Source: Deltaproteobacteria bacterium
GTDB taxonomy: Bacteria > Desulfobacterota > Syntrophia > Syntrophales > UBA5619
DNA: 12,202 nucleotides
NCBI GenBank assembly: GCA_023487865.1
Contig: JAMDBG010000209.1
Location: forward strand, 1 to 12,202
Direction of reading: 5' to 3'
The position numbers and the translations under genes were made by a program. The notes under the pieces were generated by a model. It saw only the letters and a program-made list of their open reading frames with translations, did no database searches and was not told where the DNA came from. Positions 6,035 to 12,202 of this stretch are shown in pieces (position 1 is the stretch's first letter; each line of letters starts with the position of its first letter).

Positions 6035-7618
6035 ATGTCCCTTGGCTGGACATTTCCCTATCCATCGCAGAGGATGCCGGTTTTCGCCCGGAATGTGGTG
6101 GCGACATCACAGCCGCTCGCCGCCCAGGCGGGGCTGCAGATGCTGGCGCGCGGCGGCAACGCGGTCGACGCGGCCCTTGCGGCTGCGATCACCCTGACCG
6201 TCGTCGAGCCGACCAGCAACGGCATCGGCAGCGACGCCTTCGCCATTGTCTGGGATGGAAAAGAGCTTCACGGCCTGAATGGCTCCGGACGCTCGCCGCG
6301 GGCCTGGTCCCCGACCCGCTTCTCCGGCAGGACCCATATGCCGGAGCTCGGCTGGGACACGGTGACGGTCCCCGGCGCCGTGGATGCCTGGGCATCCCTC
6401 TCCCGCCGGTTCGGCAAGCTCCCCTTTGCCGATCTTTTCGAACCGGCCATCCGCTACGCTGCCGACGGCTTCATCGTCTCCCCGATCACCGCGGCAAAGT
6501 GGTCCGCCGCTCCGAAGCTGTATGCCGACTTCCCCGATTTCGCCCCGGCCTTCCTTCCCGGCGGCCGCGCCCCGCTTGCAGGCGAGCATTTCCGGCCCCC
6601 GGGGACGGCCGGCACCCTCAAGAGCATCGCGGAGACAGGCGGGGAGTCCTTTTACCGCGGAGAGCTTGCCGATACAATCGCCTCCCGGGCGGCAGAAACG
6701 GGCGGCGCCATGACCCGTGAAGACCTCGCCGAACACCGCTCGGAATGGGTGAAAACCCTCTCCCGGGACTGGCAGGGGGTCACGCTGCACGAACTTCCCC
6801 CCAACGGTCAGGGCCTCACCGTCCTGATCGCCCTGGGCATCCTGGAACATCTCGCTATCGCCCAGCACCCCGTCGATTCAGCGGACGGCCTTCACCTCCA
6901 GATCGAGGCGATGAAGATGGCTTTTGCCGTTGCACGGCCGCAGATCGCCGATCCGGCCTGGATGAAGGTGCCGCCCGCCTCGCTTCTCGATCGGTCTTTT
7001 CTATTGGAGATGGCCCGCACCATCCGGATGGACCGAGCGCAATTCCCCGCTACTGCAATACCTTCCGATGGCGGGACCGTCTATCTGACGGCCGCCGACC
7101 AGGAGGGGATGATGGTCTCTTACATCCAGTCCAATTACCACGGCTTCGGATCGGGGATCGTGATCCCCGGCACCGGGATCAGCTTCCAGAACCGCGGCCT
7201 CGCCTTCACCCTGGAAGAAGGCCATCCGAACGGCGTCGCCGGGGGGAAGCGCCCTTATCACACGATCATTCCGGGGTTTGTGATGAAAGAAGGGGACCCC
7301 CTGATGAGTTTCGGCGTCATGGGCGCTCACATGCAGGCCCAGGGCCATGTACAGATGATGGTCCGTGTCATCGCCGGCGGTCAGAATCCTCAGGCCGCTG
7401 CGGACGCCCCCCGCTGGTATCTCACCGAGGATTCCCTCTTGGCGCTGGAGAAGGGTTTCAGCCCTTCCCTCAGAGAGGAACTCCGGAACCGTGGCCACCT
7501 CTTGGCGCCCGATACCCCTTCGTCCGTCTTCGGCGGGGCTCAGCTCATCTACCGTTTGCCGGGCGGTTACTGCGGGGCATCGGATCCGCGGAAGGACGGT
7601 CAGGCCGTCGGTTTCTAA
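6035..7618 (+). CDS. Gamma-glutamyltransferase, YwrD-like, no signal peptide
   Basis: A 527-residue Ntn-hydrolase of the GGT family. The N-terminal family block RGGNAVDAALAAA with a following EPTSNGIGSDAF stretch is clear. The self-processing nucleophile is T348 in DGGTVYLTAADQEG, so cleavage would give a large chain of 347 and a small chain of 180 residues. The following SNYHGFGSGIVIPGTG and KRPYHT segments match the short GGT group related to Bacillus YwrD. E. coli GGT differs at these loops. GGT enzymes hydrolyse or transfer the gamma-glutamyl group of glutathione and related amides. There is no hydrophobic signal sequence, so it is probably cytoplasmic, unlike periplasmic GGT. The ATG has an excellent AGGAGGT (6023-6029). 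It sits 28 bases after the FTR gene and 50 bases before azlC, within one apparent operon. GC content is high. Confidence 0.93.
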   Translation: MSLGWTFPYPSQRMPVFARNVVATSQPLAAQAGLQMLARGGNAVDAALAAAITLTVVEPTSNGIGSDAFAIVWDGKELHGLNGSGRSPRAWSPTRFSGRTHMPELGWDTVTVPGAVDAWASLSRRFGKLPFADLFEPAIRYAADGFIVSPITAAKWSAAPKLYADFPDFAPAFLPGGRAPLAGEHFRPPGTAGTLKSIAETGGESFYRGELADTIASRAAETGGAMTREDLAEHRSEWVKTLSRDWQGVTLHELPPNGQGLTVLIALGILEHLAIAQHPVDSADGLHLQIEAMKMAFAVARPQIADPAWMKVPPASLLDRSFLLEMARTIRMDRAQFPATAIPSDGGTVYLTAADQEGMMVSYIQSNYHGFGSGIVIPGTGISFQNRGLAFTLEEGHPNGVAGGKRPYHTIIPGFVMKEGDPLMSFGVMGAHMQAQGHVQMMVRVIAGGQNPQAAADAPRWYLTEDSLLALEKGFSPSLREELRNRGHLLAPDTPSSVFGGAQLIYRLPGGYCGASDPRKDGQAVGF

Positions 7619-7668
7619 ATCCGCCAATGCGTGGCGTTTACCCGTTCCCGCCGTCTCCGGGGAGTGCG

Positions 7669-8403
7669 ATGGTTTCTGATTTTTTTGATGCGAGCGAAGA
7701 TTGGGGAAAGGCCGTCAGGGAAGGACTTTCCGCCGCCTGGCCCATCTGCCTGGGCTATATCGCCATCGGCCTGGCCTTCGGTGTGATCGCCCGGAAGATG
7801 GGACTCCACCCTCTGGAAATCGGTCTGATGTCCCTCGTCGTTTATGCCGGAAGCTCCCAGTTCATTGCGGCCGCCATGCTCGGCGCCGGCGCCGGCTTCC
7901 TTCCTGTCGTCCTGACGACCTTCTCCGTCAACCTCCGTCATCTCCTGATGAGCTCTTCCCTCTCCCTCTATCTGAAAAATCTTTCCGGGAGCCGGCTCTC
8001 CCTGTTTGCCTACGGCGTGACGGATGAGAGCTTCGCCCTGAACATGAGCCGTTTCCAAGCGGGGAATTGGGGATGGCGTTCGGCCCTCGTCGTCAACCAT
8101 GCAACCAATCTCACGTGGTTTATAAGCACCGTGGCCGGCGGCATCGGGGGGCAATTCATCCCGGCAGGCGCCTTCGGCATCGATTATGCCCTGACGGCGA
8201 TGTTCATCTGCCTGCTGGTCTTCCAAATCCGCGGAATTTATCATGCCCTGGTGGCCCTCTTCTCGGGCGTTGTTGCAGTGATCCTCTCTTTGATGATTCC
8301 CGGAAACAGCTATATCCTGATCACCGCCTTTCTCGCCGCCAGTGCCGGCCTTTGTATCCGGAAAACAGGGTTGCAGAAAAACAGGCCGGAGGGCGGTAGA
8401 TGA
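7669..8403 (+). CDS. azlC: AzlC-family amino acid exporter, large subunit
   Basis: A 244-residue integral membrane protein. The family signature GLAFGVIARKMGL follows the first hydrophobic helix, then the YAGSSQF block and the NLRHLLMS motif, which mark AzlC (YgaZ-like). Further hydrophobic segments follow, to a C-terminal helix ending at about residue 235. AzlC with AzlD forms a cytoplasmic membrane pair that exports branched-chain amino acids, and in some bacteria other amino acids. The reading frame is open far upstream (to 6745), but that part is out of frame with and antisense in style to the real GGT gene. The ATG at 7669 has GGGGAG nearby and gives the normal N-terminus. It overlaps azlD by four bases (ATGA). 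Confidence 0.92.
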   Translation: MVSDFFDASEDWGKAVREGLSAAWPICLGYIAIGLAFGVIARKMGLHPLEIGLMSLVVYAGSSQFIAAAMLGAGAGFLPVVLTTFSVNLRHLLMSSSLSLYLKNLSGSRLSLFAYGVTDESFALNMSRFQAGNWGWRSALVVNHATNLTWFISTVAGGIGGQFIPAGAFGIDYALTAMFICLLVFQIRGIYHALVALFSGVVAVILSLMIPGNSYILITAFLAASAGLCIRKTGLQKNRPEGGR

Positions 8404-8720
8404 CAGGCGAGATCATCCCGATCATCATCGGCATGGGGGTTGTGACCTATATCCCCCGCTGGCTGCCTCTGTTTTTCCTCACCCGCCGCCGCCTCCCCTC
8501 CTGGCTGATCGACTGGCTGGATTTCATCCCGGCAGCCATCCTCAGTGCCCTGATTCTGCCGGCCCTTGTTACGACCGGCGAGCCGAGACACCTCGTATGG
8601 GCCAGACCGGATCTCTGGGTAGCGATACCGACGCTGATTTTTGCATTAAGAACACGATCGCTCGCCGGTACGGTCGTCATCGGCATGGCGCTCTACTGGC
8701 TGGTAACCCATTTTCATTAA
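8400..8720 (+). CDS. azlD: AzlD-family amino acid exporter, small subunit
   Basis: A 106-residue membrane protein with about four hydrophobic segments and the AzlD-type start (GMGVVTYIPRWLPLFFL, then an FIP segment at 52-54). It is the small partner of AzlC in the YgaZH-type exporter. Translation starts inside the azlC stop (ATGA), as is usual for this pair, which suggests coupled synthesis in fixed ratio. It is the last gene of the plus-strand operon. No clear terminator follows in 8721-8803. Confidence 0.9.
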   Translation: MTGEIIPIIIGMGVVTYIPRWLPLFFLTRRRLPSWLIDWLDFIPAAILSALILPALVTTGEPRHLVWARPDLWVAIPTLIFALRTRSLAGTVVIGMALYWLVTHFH

Positions 8721-8803
8721 CGACCGGCCCTGGCGGCTCGATCAAATATTCCCGGTTGACGACACACAAATATAGTGATAACGCCAAATCGCACGACTGA
8801 CCG

Positions 8804-9226
8804 ATGGATAACGTCATTGCTGCTGTAACTTGGGACAAACTATTTTCTTTGAATTCACTATACTTACCCGTTTTACCATTGACAAACGAAGGAGGTATTC
8901 CTATTTTAATCGACGATGAAACGACAAAGGAGACGGGGACTTTGAAGACTCTTTATAAATGCAAGAAGAGAAGCAATTTTGTCACTGAAGTCTGTCAGGA
9001 CACCACCTGTGAGTGGCGTCTGAAAAATGAAACTTTTTTCAACTGCACATGGGTCGCCTGCAATTTTGGTCCTTTTACCCTTGAAGAAGTGGGTGAAATG
9101 ATGGGCGTAACCAGGGAATATTTGATCGAGCCGCCAGGAAAGGCCCTCAAGAAGTTGCAGCATAAAAAAAGAAGGGATCAGCTCCGCGATTTTGCCTCAC
9201 CCGATAACGAATGGGATATGATCTGA
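8804..9226 (+). CDS. Small cysteine-rich protein with sigma-70 region 4-like helix-turn-helix
   Basis: The 140-residue frame has two parts. Residues 53-86 hold five cysteines (C53, C64, C69, C81, C86) with spacing that could bind metal. Residues 91-130 resemble sigma-70 region 4.2: FTLEEVGEMMGVTREY, then KALKKLQHKKRRDQLRDF, close to the HTLEEVGKQFDVTRERIRQIEAK pattern of RpoD. The recognition helix is altered: the place of the usual RIRQIEA is taken by YLIEPPG, with two prolines (P110, P111). There is no region 2, so it cannot act as a full sigma factor; a DNA-binding or RNA polymerase-linked regulator is possible. The ATG at 8804 has no Shine-Dalgarno sequence. A perfect AAGGAGG (8889-8895) lies seven bases before an in-frame ATT at 8903, which would give a 107-residue protein. 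The DNA is more AT-rich than its neighbours. The gene stands alone, convergent with the crotonase gene. Confidence 0.72.
   Translation: MDNVIAAVTWDKLFSLNSLYLPVLPLTNEGGIPILIDDETTKETGTLKTLYKCKKRSNFVTEVCQDTTCEWRLKNETFFNCTWVACNFGPFTLEEVGEMMGVTREYLIEPPGKALKKLQHKKRRDQLRDFASPDNEWDMI
8859..8905 (+). promoter_or_regulatory. Possible promoter -10, Shine-Dalgarno sequence and ATT start inside the small regulator frame
   Basis: A near-consensus -10 TATACT at 8859-8864 has no good -35 partner. It is followed by AAGGAGG at 8889-8895 and, seven bases on, an in-frame ATT (8903-8905). This arrangement would make the first 33 codons of the 8804 frame non-coding. ATT is a rare start codon, known mainly from infC. 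The alternative is that GAA-GGA-GGT simply encodes Glu-Gly-Gly. Confidence 0.3.
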
Positions 9227-9279
9227 CTTGGTCCTTGTTCTGACCGATATGCCGGCGGTCGTTCGAATGGCGTTGGATT

Positions 9280-10062
9280 CTATTTGCTTTTTCGTTTCTT
9301 CAGGGCTTTCATGAATTCATCCATGTGCCCCTGCTTTTTTGCGATGGTAAAAAGAAGCTCTTCCACATCCAGTTCAATATCCAGTGCGGAAGCCTTATCC
9401 AGGCGGGGAGCGATATCGGAAATCCTTTTGACGGCCTCGATGGCTTCAGGCGACCTGTTTGCCAGCTCCCTGGCCATCGACTCCGCCTCCGCCATGAATT
9501 TCTCCGGCGGCGCAACCTTGTTCACCAGACCGATCCGCAACGCCTCTTTGGCGCCGATCGGCTGACCCAGCATGGTGATTTCCTTTGCCTTGGCCATCCC
9601 GACAATCTGACGGAGCGGATTGAACAGGGGATTGAGACCGAACTTCAACTCCGGATGACCGAATATGGCGCTCTCCGAGGCGATGATCAGATCGCAGAAC
9701 GTGGCAAGATTGAATCCGCCTCCCAGGGCGATCCCGCCCACGGCCGCTATGACGGGTTTCTTACAGCTGTAAATCCGCTTCAGATAGGTAACCAGCTTGC
9801 GGAAGAAATCGTCTATCTTTGATTCGGGAAGGGCAGACAACTCTTTAAGGTCCAAACCGGCGGAGAATACATAGTCTCCTCCGGTCAGGATAATGACGCG
9901 AACATCCTGGTCGCCCTCCAGGCGTGTAAAGCAATCCTGCAGTTCAGAGCGCATCTCTTGAGAAAGGGCATTCATCTCACCCGGACGGTGCATCGTGATG
10001 ATGGAATAGCCTTCCTTCTTTTCGACAAGGATCGTTCGGTATGTCATCATGATGGGCGGCAT
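9280..10062 (-). CDS. Crotonase-family (enoyl-CoA hydratase/isomerase) protein
   Basis: A 260-residue crotonase-fold protein that would act on an acyl-CoA thioester in the cytoplasm. The oxyanion-hole segments are present: VFSAGLDLKEL (A68, G69) and ALGGGFNLA (about G115). In rat mitochondrial hydratase the two catalytic glutamates are E144 and E164. The second is kept here (E138 in FGHPEL), but the first is replaced by N118 in GGGFNLA. The loop after it (GLNPLFNPL) also lacks the usual glycine-rich GGTQRL form. It is therefore probably an isomerase, hydrolase or other crotonase activity and not a standard hydratase. The ATG at 10062 has GGAGAGG about six bases upstream. It lies 24 bases after the sppA stop on the same strand, so it is likely the last gene of an rpsA-sppA-crotonase unit. 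Confidence 0.87.
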   Translation of the reverse strand: MPPIMMTYRTILVEKKEGYSIITMHRPGEMNALSQEMRSELQDCFTRLEGDQDVRVIILTGGDYVFSAGLDLKELSALPESKIDDFFRKLVTYLKRIYSCKKPVIAAVGGIALGGGFNLATFCDLIIASESAIFGHPELKFGLNPLFNPLRQIVGMAKAKEITMLGQPIGAKEALRIGLVNKVAPPEKFMAEAESMARELANRSPEAIEAVKRISDIAPRLDKASALDIELDVEELLFTIAKKQGHMDEFMKALKKRKSK

Positions 10063-10086
10063 ATCCTCTCCTTCAACACCTGCCCG

Positions 10087-10975
10087 CTATTGGAAAAGAT
10101 ATTGCACTCCCCGGGATTCTACCGTGCTTTTCCTGATTTCTCCCGATATGGCGGATGTCGTACTCTCGATGAGATATCGCCATAAACCGGTCTTTTTCTT
10201 CTCCGTATAGACCACGGCCGGTTTACCTTCGATACCCGCCAAACGACCGGCAATGAGAACGGCATCCTGAAGCCCCCCCAGTTCGTCCACCAGCTTCAAC
10301 TGGAGGGCCTGTCTTCCGGAAAAGATACGGCCATCGGCAAGACTCTTGATTTTTTCCAGGGGAATTTTTCTGTCTTCGGAAACCGTTCGAACGAACTGGT
10401 CGTAGATATCATCCACAATTTCTTGAATCAGCCGCTTTTCCTCATCCGTCATGTCCCGTGCCGGAGAGCCGATATCTTTGAACTTTCCGCTTTTGATGAC
10501 GGAAGAACGGACGCCGACCTTCTTCATCAGCTCCTGGACGTCGGCGAAGTGCATCACCGCCGATATGCTGCCCGTGATGGTCCCCGGATTTGCCACGATC
10601 CTGTCGGCGGCGGTGGCGATCAGATATCCGCCCGACGCGGCTACGGATCCCATGGAAACGATCACTTTTTTCCTTGTCTGCAGTTTTCTGACGGCCTGGT
10701 AGATCTCCTGCGAGGCCGCCACACCGCCCCCGGGCGAATCGATCCTCAAGACGACGGCCCTGATGTCGTCTTCATCAGCCAATTCGTCTATCTGCTCGAT
10801 AATCTCTTTGTTATCCGCAATGACCCCCTCGATGCGGACCACGGCGACTTTTGCCTGAAAGTTTAAAGAGCTGCCCCCCCCCCTTAAAGACACCCAGGAG
10901 GTAAATCAGAGCAAAAAACACAACCCCGATGGATAGCAAGATACAGATCCCTAAAATAACGGGGTGCTTTCTCAT
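10087..10975 (-). CDS. sppA: Signal peptide peptidase SppA (short form), split by a frameshift
   Basis: The catalytic part is intact from 10893 to 10087. The nucleophile serine is in GSVAASGGY and the general-base lysine in KSGKFKDIGSP; these are S114 and K166 in the rejoined protein and match the Ser-Lys dyad of Bacillus SppA. The normal N-terminus, an MRKHPV start and one hydrophobic helix of about 20 residues, lies in another frame starting at the ATG at 10975. The break is at a run of ten G on the coding strand (10883-10874). Nine G would join the frames into a 295-residue membrane-anchored protein of the usual short-form length. With ten, the first frame runs to a stop at 10811 after 54 codons. 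The catalytic frame alone starts only at a GTG (10893) without a Shine-Dalgarno sequence and lacks the anchor. SppA degrades leftover signal peptides in the membrane. It follows rpsA by 18 bases. Sequencing error, phase variation or a real pseudogene are all possible. Confidence 0.9.
10874..10883. repeat. Ten-base C/G homopolymer inside sppA
   Basis: Ten consecutive C on the plus strand (G on the coding strand) fall at the junction between the membrane anchor and the catalytic domain of SppA, in a Gly-rich linker. Runs of this length slip readily in replication and are also misread by sequencers. Removing one base restores one continuous gene. Confidence 0.95.
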
Positions 10976-10993
10976 AGAGTGATCTCAGAGGAC

Positions 10994-12202
10994 CTATTCA
11001 TCCGTATCCGGGATCTTGATATCGGCCAGCGCCTTGCTCAGGCTGGAGCCGACATTTTCCCTGTTGTTGAGATACTGGTTGACCGAGTGTCCCTCGGTAC
11101 CCGCTTCGTAATCCTTGATGCTCAAGCGGATTTTCCGGCTCTTTGGATCGACGTTTTTGACGATGGCGGTCACATTGTCCCCGACGGAGAACAATTCCGA
11201 GGAGGTCTTGACCCGCCTGGAGCTCAATTCCGAGATATGCACGAGCCCTTCGATGCCTTCCTCGATTTCCACGAAGATCCCGAAATCGGTAATATTGGTG
11301 ACCTTCCCCGCTACGGTCGAGCCGGAGGGGTACTTGGCGTTCAGCTCCTCCCAAGGATTCTTCTCGATCTGCTTGAGTCCCAGGGAAAACTTTTCATGCT
11401 CGACATCGATATTTAGGACCATCGCCTCGATTTCCTGCCCCTTCTTGAACATCTCGGACGGATGCTTCACCCTCTGCTTCCAGGAGATGTCCGACATATG
11501 AATCAGGCCGTCGATTCCCTCTTCCACGCCGACAAAAATACCGAAGTTCGTGATATTGCGAATGACCCCCGTGATGACGCTGCCCTCGGGATACTTCTGT
11601 TTCAACGTTTCCCAGGGATTCGGAGTGGTCTGCTTCAGGCCGAGGGAGATCCGTTTGGTTTCGACATTGATATCGAGTATCATGACGGTGATGATCTGGC
11701 CTATCGACAGCACCTTGGAAGGGTGGCGAATTTCTCTCGTCCAGAACATCTCGGAGACATGGATAAGGCCCTCCACCCCCGGCTCCAACTCCACAAAAAC
11801 GCCGTAATCGGTCAGATTGACGACCTTTCCCTCGATCAAGGAATTGATCGGATATTTGTCTTTGATGGTCTCCCAGGGATTCGGCGTCAGCTGCTTGAGG
11901 CCAAGGGCCACCCGCTCCTTTTCCCGGTCGAACGAGAGCACCTTGACACGGATCTTTTCCCCCTTGGAGAAATGATCGGAGGGACGTGTGATCCTCCCCC
12001 AGGAGATGTCCGTGACGTGCAGCAGCCCGTCTATGCCTCCCAGGTCAATGAAAAGACCATAGTCGGTAATATTCTTGATGATGCCTTCGATAATCTTCCC
12101 CTCTTCAATGTTCTGAAGCGTATCGTGTTTTTCCGCTTCGTGCTCCTTCTCCAATATGGAGCGCCTCGACAGGACGACATTATTTCTCTTGCGGTCGTAC
12201 TT
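10994..12202 (-). CDS. rpsA: 30S ribosomal protein S1, 5' end outside the window
   Basis: The frame is open to the window edge and shows 402 C-terminal residues. The first visible block (KYDRKRNNVVLSRR) is the end of S1 domain 2 in E. coli S1. Four complete S1 RNA-binding repeats follow, at roughly residues 34-103, 121-190, 208-277 and 295-364, each with the ITDYG/ITDFG and DGLLH/EGLVH signature. They are joined by linkers of the LGLKQ-x-x-x-NPWE type at about 87-residue spacing. The tail ends in TDE. This matches E. coli S1 domains 3-6, so about 150-170 N-terminal residues, including the ribosome-binding domains, lie outside. S1 unfolds and holds mRNA on the 30S subunit during initiation. 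The last repeat keeps the LVHISEL form, unlike the degenerate sixth domain of E. coli. sppA follows 18 bases after the TAG stop. A TTG near 12156 is in frame but is not the real start. Confidence 0.96.
   Translation of the reverse strand, partial: KYDRKRNNVVLSRRSILEKEHEAEKHDTLQNIEEGKIIEGIIKNITDYGLFIDLGGIDGLLHVTDISWGRITRPSDHFSKGEKIRVKVLSFDREKERVALGLKQLTPNPWETIKDKYPINSLIEGKVVNLTDYGVFVELEPGVEGLIHVSEMFWTREIRHPSKVLSIGQIITVMILDINVETKRISLGLKQTTPNPWETLKQKYPEGSVITGVIRNITNFGIFVGVEEGIDGLIHMSDISWKQRVKHPSEMFKKGQEIEAMVLNIDVEHEKFSLGLKQIEKNPWEELNAKYPSGSTVAGKVTNITDFGIFVEIEEGIEGLVHISELSSRRVKTSSELFSVGDNVTAIVKNVDPKSRKIRLSIKDYEAGTEGHSVNQYLNNRENVGSSLSKALADIKIPDTDE

Noticed and set aside
6745..7668. An in-frame upstream extension of azlC by about 308 codons.
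   Set aside because: It overlaps the conserved gamma-glutamyltransferase in another frame, reads as arginine/proline-rich shadow sequence, and the AzlC family starts near 7669.
8756..8784. A possible promoter before the 8804 ATG (TTGACG with a -10 around 8779).
   Set aside because: The -35 is good, but no -10 of reasonable quality lies at 16-18 bases; TATAGT is only nine bases away.
8879..8907. TTGACA followed after 17 bases by TATTTT, inside the small regulator frame.
   Set aside because: A start near 8914 would lie downstream of both the Shine-Dalgarno sequence and any plausible start codon, so it would not express a recognised gene.
9242..9260. A GACCG/CGGTC hairpin between the convergent small regulator and crotonase genes.
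   Set aside because: Only five base pairs and no T-run on either strand; too weak to call a terminator.

Overview
The window looks like chromosomal DNA from an anaerobic Deltaproteobacterium (Desulfobacterota), possibly near Syntrophales. The pointers are an EF-G with mitochondrial-EFG1-like (spdEFG1-type) sequence, an rpsA-sppA order, a stand-alone ferredoxin:thioredoxin reductase catalytic subunit next to a glutaredoxin, and an anaerobe-type SPL-like radical SAM protein. This placement is inferred from protein families, not from a marker-gene comparison. No mobile element, CRISPR array, tRNA or rRNA gene was recognised.

Layout. (1) Bases 1-1699, minus strand: an SPL-like radical SAM gene and a P-loop ATPase gene. 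The first 100 bases of the window are a perfect inverted copy of 1079-1178, inside the ATPase gene. This copy replaces the 3' end of the radical SAM gene, so the left edge is either a chimeric join or a real inverted duplication. (2) 1696-3789, minus: fusA-like EF-G, whose stop codon overlaps a possible ATPase start. (3) 3790-4017: a non-coding stretch with a strong minus-strand intrinsic terminator and, upstream of it, a good minus-strand promoter. The terminator may therefore lie inside the fusA leader. (4) 4018-5145, minus: class V (alanine/serine-glyoxylate type) aminotransferase. (5) 5146-5422: a divergent intergenic region with a candidate promoter in each direction. (6) 5423-8720, plus: glutaredoxin, FTR catalytic subunit, gamma-glutamyltransferase, AzlC and AzlD. 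Gaps are short and two junctions are ATGA overlaps, so this is probably one operon. (7) 8804-9226, plus: a small cysteine-rich protein with a sigma-70 region 4-like helix-turn-helix, in visibly more AT-rich DNA. (8) 9280-12202, minus: rpsA (5' end outside the window), sppA and a crotonase-family gene, closely spaced and probably co-transcribed.

How the genes may work together. The minus-strand genes at both ends include translation functions (EF-G, ribosomal protein S1) and a membrane peptidase that clears signal peptides. The central operon combines thiol-disulfide chemistry (glutaredoxin, FTR) with gamma-glutamyl bond chemistry (GGT) and an AzlCD-type amino acid exporter. A role in turnover of gamma-glutamyl peptides or thiols with export of the released amino acids is a hypothesis from gene order only.

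The most checkable oddities are the 100-bp inverted repeat at the left edge, a 10-G homopolymer that breaks sppA between its membrane anchor and catalytic domain, the possible attenuator before fusA, and the small sigma-region-4 protein, whose start codon is unclear. I see no clear evidence of a wholly new multi-gene system.
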